From contig CANQDY010000042.1 in the NCBI GenBank assembly GCA_947593895.1, positions 1-9,568 on the forward strand: DNA of 9,568 bases, written 5' to 3'. The position numbers and the translations under genes are program-made. The notes under the pieces are model-generated. The model worked only from the letters and a program-made list of their open reading frames with translations, did not search any database and had not been told where the DNA came from. Source of the stretch: an uncultured Bacilli bacterium (GTDB lineage Bacteria > Bacillota_I > Bacilli_A > RFN20 > CAG-449). Every line of letters begins with the position of its first letter. Position 1 is the stretch's first letter. Positions 6,225 to 9,568 of the stretch are shown piece after piece.

Positions 6225-7025
6225 ATGAAAAATCTAATAATTTTGGAAGGAAATGCTTTTGATGGTGTTCAAGGACTAATACTTGTAGCAATGGTTATTA
6301 TCGGAATATTAATAATAATTGTTTCTCTTGTATCATTTGTAATATCTATTGGATTAGCTATTAGTTATATTAAATATAACCGAAAGAAAAATTCTGTCGG
6401 ACTTTCTGGTGAAGAAGTTTGTCGAAGAATACTTGATGATAATGGTTTAAATCATATCAAAGTATCCAAAACTGGTTCCTTACTATTTGGTAATAGTTAT
6501 AGTCATTACTTTAAAAAAGTTCGTCTAAGAAGATTAACTTATAAGAAAAAGAGTATTACTTCACTTGCTATGGCAGGTCAAAAAGCATCTTTAGCAATTC
6601 TTGATAAAGAAAATGATCCTGACATGAAAAAAAGAGTCAAATTAACACCAATTGTTGTATTTGGTCCATTTGCATTCATACCGATTATTCTAGTTGGTTT
6701 TTTAATTGATGTATTTATTTTTAATTGTTCCGGTATCGTTACTGTTATTTCAATTGTTTTAGGATTATTATTTTATATTTATGCTTTTATTCTTTCTCTT
6801 ATGGAACTTAAGACTGAAAAAAAAGCTCAAAATATAGCTTTAGAAATTCTTGCAAATGATGGATTAACCACTGAGGAAGAAAGAGAAATGATGAAACAAC
6901 TATTTAGATTATATAACATAGAATATGTTAATAATATGATTCTTGCTCTTCTAGAACTAATTTATAGCATCCTGGAAATTGCTTTAAGAATTGTTTCAAA
7001 TTCATCTAGTTCCTCAAAAAAATAA
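6225..7025 (+). CDS. YugP-family membrane protein lacking the HExxH zinc site (probable pseudopeptidase)
   Basis: A 266-residue integral membrane protein. Its layout follows the YugP/neutral zinc metallopeptidase family (Zn_peptidase_2). There is an N-terminal membrane helix (about 17-48), then GLSGEEVCRRILDDNGL (59-75), which matches the family's 'GLTGAEVARRILDANGL'. A soluble block ends KKVRLRRLTYKKKSITS. Two more membrane segments follow (about 143-164 and 168-193), then MELKTEKKAQ, matching the family's E-F-N-A-S segment, and a last hydrophobic helix. Where active members have AHEVGHA, this protein reads GQKASLA (residues 118-124). Both histidines and the catalytic glutamate are gone, so proteolysis is not expected. 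A scaffold, chaperone or regulatory role is possible but unknown. The start is ATG 6225, with TTG 6219 as a poorer alternative. It has its own promoter and terminator and is not in the nuclease operon. Confidence 0.8.
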   Translation: MKNLIILEGNAFDGVQGLILVAMVIIGILIIIVSLVSFVISIGLAISYIKYNRKKNSVGLSGEEVCRRILDDNGLNHIKVSKTGSLLFGNSYSHYFKKVRLRRLTYKKKSITSLAMAGQKASLAILDKENDPDMKKRVKLTPIVVFGPFAFIPIILVGFLIDVFIFNCSGIVTVISIVLGLLFYIYAFILSLMELKTEKKAQNIALEILANDGLTTEEEREMMKQLFRLYNIEYVNNMILALLELIYSILEIALRIVSNSSSSSKK

Positions 7026-7038
7026 TAGTTTAATTATT

Positions 7039-7064
7039 AAGGTGCTTACAAGCACCTTTTATAT
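7039..7064 (+). terminator. Intrinsic terminator after the YugP-like gene
   Basis: AAGGTGCT (7039-7046) pairs perfectly with AGCACCTT (7051-7058) around the loop TACA, and TT plus further T-rich sequence follows. It starts 13 nt after the stop codon. Confidence 0.85.
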
Positions 7065-7389
7065 TAATATTTTCATTTCAAAAAAATTATTTTTTTGTTC
7101 CACTAAAAATGATGTAACTAAAAAAATTTATGAACTATATATATGTAGTATATATCAATAAAATATGGTAATTTTTTTTATTGTCAATACCCATTAATTT
7201 TATTTTCACACATTAGTTTAGATGCTATCGGTGATTTTAATGCTATGAGATTAGAATTTATTATGTTTAAAATATTTCTAAAAATACTTTAAATTATGCG
7301 ATTTATATAAATAAAAATAGAAAATAATCATTTATAATGAACACTTTTTTAAGTTTGATGTTTGTTTTTATTATTTATAATTTCCAAAA
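7065..7389. other. AT-rich intergenic region with stacked palindromes
   Basis: About 325 nt without a supported gene. It contains an ATATATA / TATATAT inverted repeat (7137-7143 and 7149-7155, loop TGTAG). Immediately next is CAATAAAA / TTTTATTG (7156-7163 and 7176-7183, loop 12 nt). A short open frame ending at 7292 reads SLDAIGDFNAMRLEF and may be a decayed fragment or chance. A promoter candidate occupies the last 30 nt. Confidence 0.5.
7355..7381 (+). promoter_or_regulatory. Candidate promoter for the Nudix-like gene and sugar kinase
   Basis: TTGATG (7355-7360) is followed after 15 nt by TATAAT (7376-7381). The spacer is shorter than the usual 17. A transcript starting near 7388 would leave a ~90 nt leader before ATG 7480. 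Another TATAAT lies at 7333-7338 without a visible -35. Confidence 0.4.
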
Positions 7390-7460
7390 ATGGATAAAAT
7401 AATAATTTTATCTGCTAAATTCAATTGTTGCATTAAAAATATCAAATTATTTATAATTAA

Positions 7461-7469
7461 AGAAGGTGG
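7461..7469 (+). promoter_or_regulatory. Ribosome binding site that decides the Nudix-like start
   Basis: AGAAGGTGG lies 10 nt before ATG 7480. No comparable site precedes the in-frame ATG at 7390, which would lie almost at the predicted transcript start. Confidence 0.65.
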
Positions 7470-7479
7470 ATTTGCTTAT

Positions 7480-9192
7480 ATGAATAAAAAGAAGTTTAGA
7501 AAACGAATTGACAAATTCCTATCAAAAAGAATTGTTCAAATCCTTTTCTTTTTAATGCTTATTGTCTTTGCTTTAATAATAAGATATATTGATAAAAATT
7601 TTTTAATTTGGACCAATTATGAAAAATATCCAAACAAATTTGTTTTACTGTTATCATATATTATTTCTTATCTAGCGGATGCTGTTTCAGTTTCTACTGC
7701 TTTGGGTCCCCTTTTAGTTATTTTGAAAGCGATTTGGCTAAAATTTATGAAATCTATTCTTGAAGAAGAAACTAAAACTGAAGCAAATCATCATAAAATT
7801 ATTCGATCCTATGCAAAAATGAATATGGATAAGACCGGTATAGATTCTATTGGCGAAGATACTCATCCAGTAATTAATATTACAACCTTTTCCAATTACC
7901 TATCAAAATCTGGTGGAGATCTAATGCAAATTCATAACATTTGTAATACAAATTGTACCCGGATTAAACCCGAATCTAAAAATCAATATTCTTCAAATTA
8001 CGAAAAAGAACGTCTGGCCTTAGAATTATTAAAAAAGGGTAAAGATCACGGAGGATTTATAAATATTGCCAATGTAAATGTCTATACTAACTTAGAATTA
8101 AACACCAAACTAGAGGTTGTTAAAGATTCTAATGAATTGTTTAAACTTGATATATTTATTGAAATGAATCGAATGAAATTACTAGGCGCTCATAGTGAAA
8201 AAAATAACAATCAAACAATTAGATTGAACGATTTATCTTACGATGAAAATACCCACACATTAAAACTTGATACACAAAGAACTACTTATTTTGATATGTT
8301 AATAACTAATCGTGCGATGGATTATAATTTAGGAGAAACTACTTTAAGAAGTATGTTTGAATTCACTCCAAAACTGACTCCATTAAAAAAATCAAAATTT
8401 GCTAATCATATTGGTATAACTGGCGTGATTATTTCAAAAGATGGTTATGTATTAATTGAAAAAAGGGATCGCAGTAAATCAACATGGAGAGATAAATTTG
8501 GGCCTACTATTTCATTTAGTTTAAAATCAAGCGCGCTTGCTCCAAATGATGGTAATCTTCTAAATGTTGATATCAATCAAAAAATTATTAAGTGCATTAA
8601 GAATTCGTTAAAAGAAAACTATAGTTTTATTGAAAAAGAAGACTATGAACCACTTACTTTTTCTAAGTGTTTTATGGGTTTGGCACGCGATCTTTTAGAG
8701 GGAGGTAAACCAAATATGTATTTCTGTGTTCGTCTTAATAAAACTGCTGAAGAGGTTACTTTAAATATGCAAAAATATGCTTCTTTAGGTGAAGTGATTA
8801 AAGGAACCTATAAAATATTTAACATCAAACACGATCGAAATAGAAATCACGAACTAAGATATAATTACCATTATCCATATGCTACTTTATCTAAAAATTT
8901 TGATTTAAAAAGAAGTCCATTAAAAACCGAAAAACTGTCTTCTAAATACTATTTTATTCCATTCAATGATATTGCAATTGACTATTACTATCAATTAAAT
9001 TTACCAAGAGGAACAATTGAAGTTAAAAGAAAATTTTCCCCTCGATTTAAAAAAGGTAATAATCCCCAAAAATTATATAGAACAAAGAAAAATATCTGTA
9101 AAGAATGTGGTGAAGGTTTACTAGCTTGTTTTTCATATTTAGAAATTTTTCAATCATTAGAAGAAAGAAAGGCAAGAGAAAATCATGAATAA
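7480..9192 (+). CDS. Membrane-anchored protein with a degenerate Nudix-like domain
   Basis: A 570-residue protein I cannot assign to a named family. Residues 1-17 are basic, then come two hydrophobic segments (about 18-37 and 54-87). A long, probably cytoplasmic part of mixed composition follows. Residues about 305-420 look like a Nudix fold: FANHIGITGVIISKDGYVLIEKR (307-329) resembles the first strands of Nudix domains, and W336 and the GPTISFS segment (341-347) follow. At the expected Nudix box, REUxEExG is replaced by KNSLKENY (374-381), so only one acidic residue remains and hydrolysis is doubtful. The C-terminus holds C540-x2-C543 and C550. I chose ATG 7480 because of its ribosome site and because MNKKKFRKRI gives a normal positive-inside membrane start; the in-frame ATG at 7390 would add 30 residues. 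The gene overlaps the following sugar kinase by 8 nt, suggesting a shared pathway, perhaps nucleotide-sugar or nucleoside metabolism (inference). Confidence 0.7.
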   Translation: MNKKKFRKRIDKFLSKRIVQILFFLMLIVFALIIRYIDKNFLIWTNYEKYPNKFVLLLSYIISYLADAVSVSTALGPLLVILKAIWLKFMKSILEEETKTEANHHKIIRSYAKMNMDKTGIDSIGEDTHPVINITTFSNYLSKSGGDLMQIHNICNTNCTRIKPESKNQYSSNYEKERLALELLKKGKDHGGFINIANVNVYTNLELNTKLEVVKDSNELFKLDIFIEMNRMKLLGAHSEKNNNQTIRLNDLSYDENTHTLKLDTQRTTYFDMLITNRAMDYNLGETTLRSMFEFTPKLTPLKKSKFANHIGITGVIISKDGYVLIEKRDRSKSTWRDKFGPTISFSLKSSALAPNDGNLLNVDINQKIIKCIKNSLKENYSFIEKEDYEPLTFSKCFMGLARDLLEGGKPNMYFCVRLNKTAEEVTLNMQKYASLGEVIKGTYKIFNIKHDRNRNHELRYNYHYPYATLSKNFDLKRSPLKTEKLSSKYYFIPFNDIAIDYYYQLNLPRGTIEVKRKFSPRFKKGNNPQKLYRTKKNICKECGEGLLACFSYLEIFQSLEERKARENHE

Positions 9193-9568
9193 ATTTATTG
9201 CTAGTTATGGAGAATTTATGATTAAACATACCGTAAAGGGATGTTCTAATCGTAATGAAATTAAAAGAAGTTATGCAAATAATTTAAAAAAATATCCCAA
9301 TATTATTGATACTTATGGTGGATCCGAGGCCAATGTATTAATTAACTTAAGCTCATTAGGTATTAAAACTCGTTATGCAAGCGCATTTAAAAATAAAGGT
9401 GAAAAATCTAGAGATGCCCTAAATGAAATTAAACGTTTAGGAGTTGACGTTTCTTATGTTGGATTTAATTCTAATCATATTGGCGAGTATTATTTTCTTG
9501 ATAATAACAAATTAAAAAGAGATGAAAAAACTAAGTTTTTCCGTGAAAATTCATCAATTAATCATTGG
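9185..9568 (+). CDS. PfkB-family sugar kinase, KdgK/ribokinase-like (5' part only)
   Basis: The first 128 codons are visible and the gene runs off the window. FIASYGEFMI (4-13) matches the usual first strand and 'GEiml' motif. YGGSEANVLINLSSLG (44-59) is the substrate-binding GG-x-x-x-N motif and helix of PfkB kinases. RYASAFKNKG (63-72) and then LGVDVSYV (85-92) follow in the typical order, and FFRENSSINHW (118-128) fits the region before the sugar-binding arginine of KdgK-like members. The GGSEAN variant favours 2-keto-3-deoxygluconate kinase-type enzymes over ribokinase, but the substrate cannot be fixed from this part. The catalytic GAGD motif lies beyond the window. ATG 9185 overlaps the upstream stop by 8 nt; ATG 9218 is in frame but would cut off the first strand. 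Confidence 0.88.
   Translation, partial: MNKFIASYGEFMIKHTVKGCSNRNEIKRSYANNLKKYPNIIDTYGGSEANVLINLSSLGIKTRYASAFKNKGEKSRDALNEIKRLGVDVSYVGFNSNHIGEYYFLDNNKLKRDEKTKFFRENSSINHW

Noticed and set aside
7208..7292. Short open frame reading HISLDAIGDFNAMRLEF
   Set aside because: It is under 30 codons, has no ribosome site or start at its beginning and no recognisable domain. Chance or old decay is more likely than a gene.
9047..9229. Minus-strand 60-codon frame across the Nudix-like/kinase junction
   Set aside because: It overlaps two well-supported plus-strand genes and has a Phe/Leu/Tyr-rich antisense composition.

Overview
The window is very AT-rich and looks like a low-GC Firmicute or Mollicutes-like bacterium (Bacilli, Erysipelotrichales or gut RF39-type lineages are plausible). 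Coding is dense where genes are intact, Shine-Dalgarno sites are purine-rich and overlapping genes occur. TGA is used as a stop (3282-3284) and TGG encodes Trp, so this is not the mycoplasma code. The exact taxon cannot be read from the sequence.

Region 1 (1-2219) is an accessory-like stretch. It opens with the last 19 codons of a plus-strand gene whose end resembles a DUF4143-type AAA ATPase. Next is an intact DUF4143-type ATPase on the minus strand (305-1519), then a start-less plus-strand remnant (1565-1756) that again resembles the C-terminus of this family. Two diverged copies of an ~85-90 bp direct repeat (91-176 and 1888-1978) lie downstream of the two plus-strand ends. The picture is of duplication, rearrangement and decay of one ATPase family. 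The rest of 1757-2219 has no convincing gene.

Region 2 (2220-6127) is a two-gene operon with a 4-nt overlap. It encodes a Mre11/SbcD-like (YhaO-type) metallophosphoesterase nuclease and a 948-residue Rad50/SbcC-like (YhaN-type) coiled-coil ATPase. The ATPase carries two membrane helices in the middle of its coiled coil, so the pair is probably a membrane-anchored DNA end-processing complex.

Region 3 (6128-7064) holds one gene with its own extended -10 promoter and a clear terminator. Its product has the layout of the YugP family of membrane zinc metallopeptidases, but the HExxH metal site has become QKASL, so it is probably a pseudopeptidase.

Region 4 (7065-9568) begins with ~320 nt of AT-rich non-coding DNA with a promoter candidate. 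A 570-residue membrane-anchored protein follows, with a C-terminal Nudix-like domain whose Nudix box is degenerate. Its stop codon overlaps the start of a PfkB-family sugar kinase by 8 nt, and the kinase runs off the window. The last two genes look translationally coupled and may act together. They and the pseudopeptidase are the least described parts of the window.
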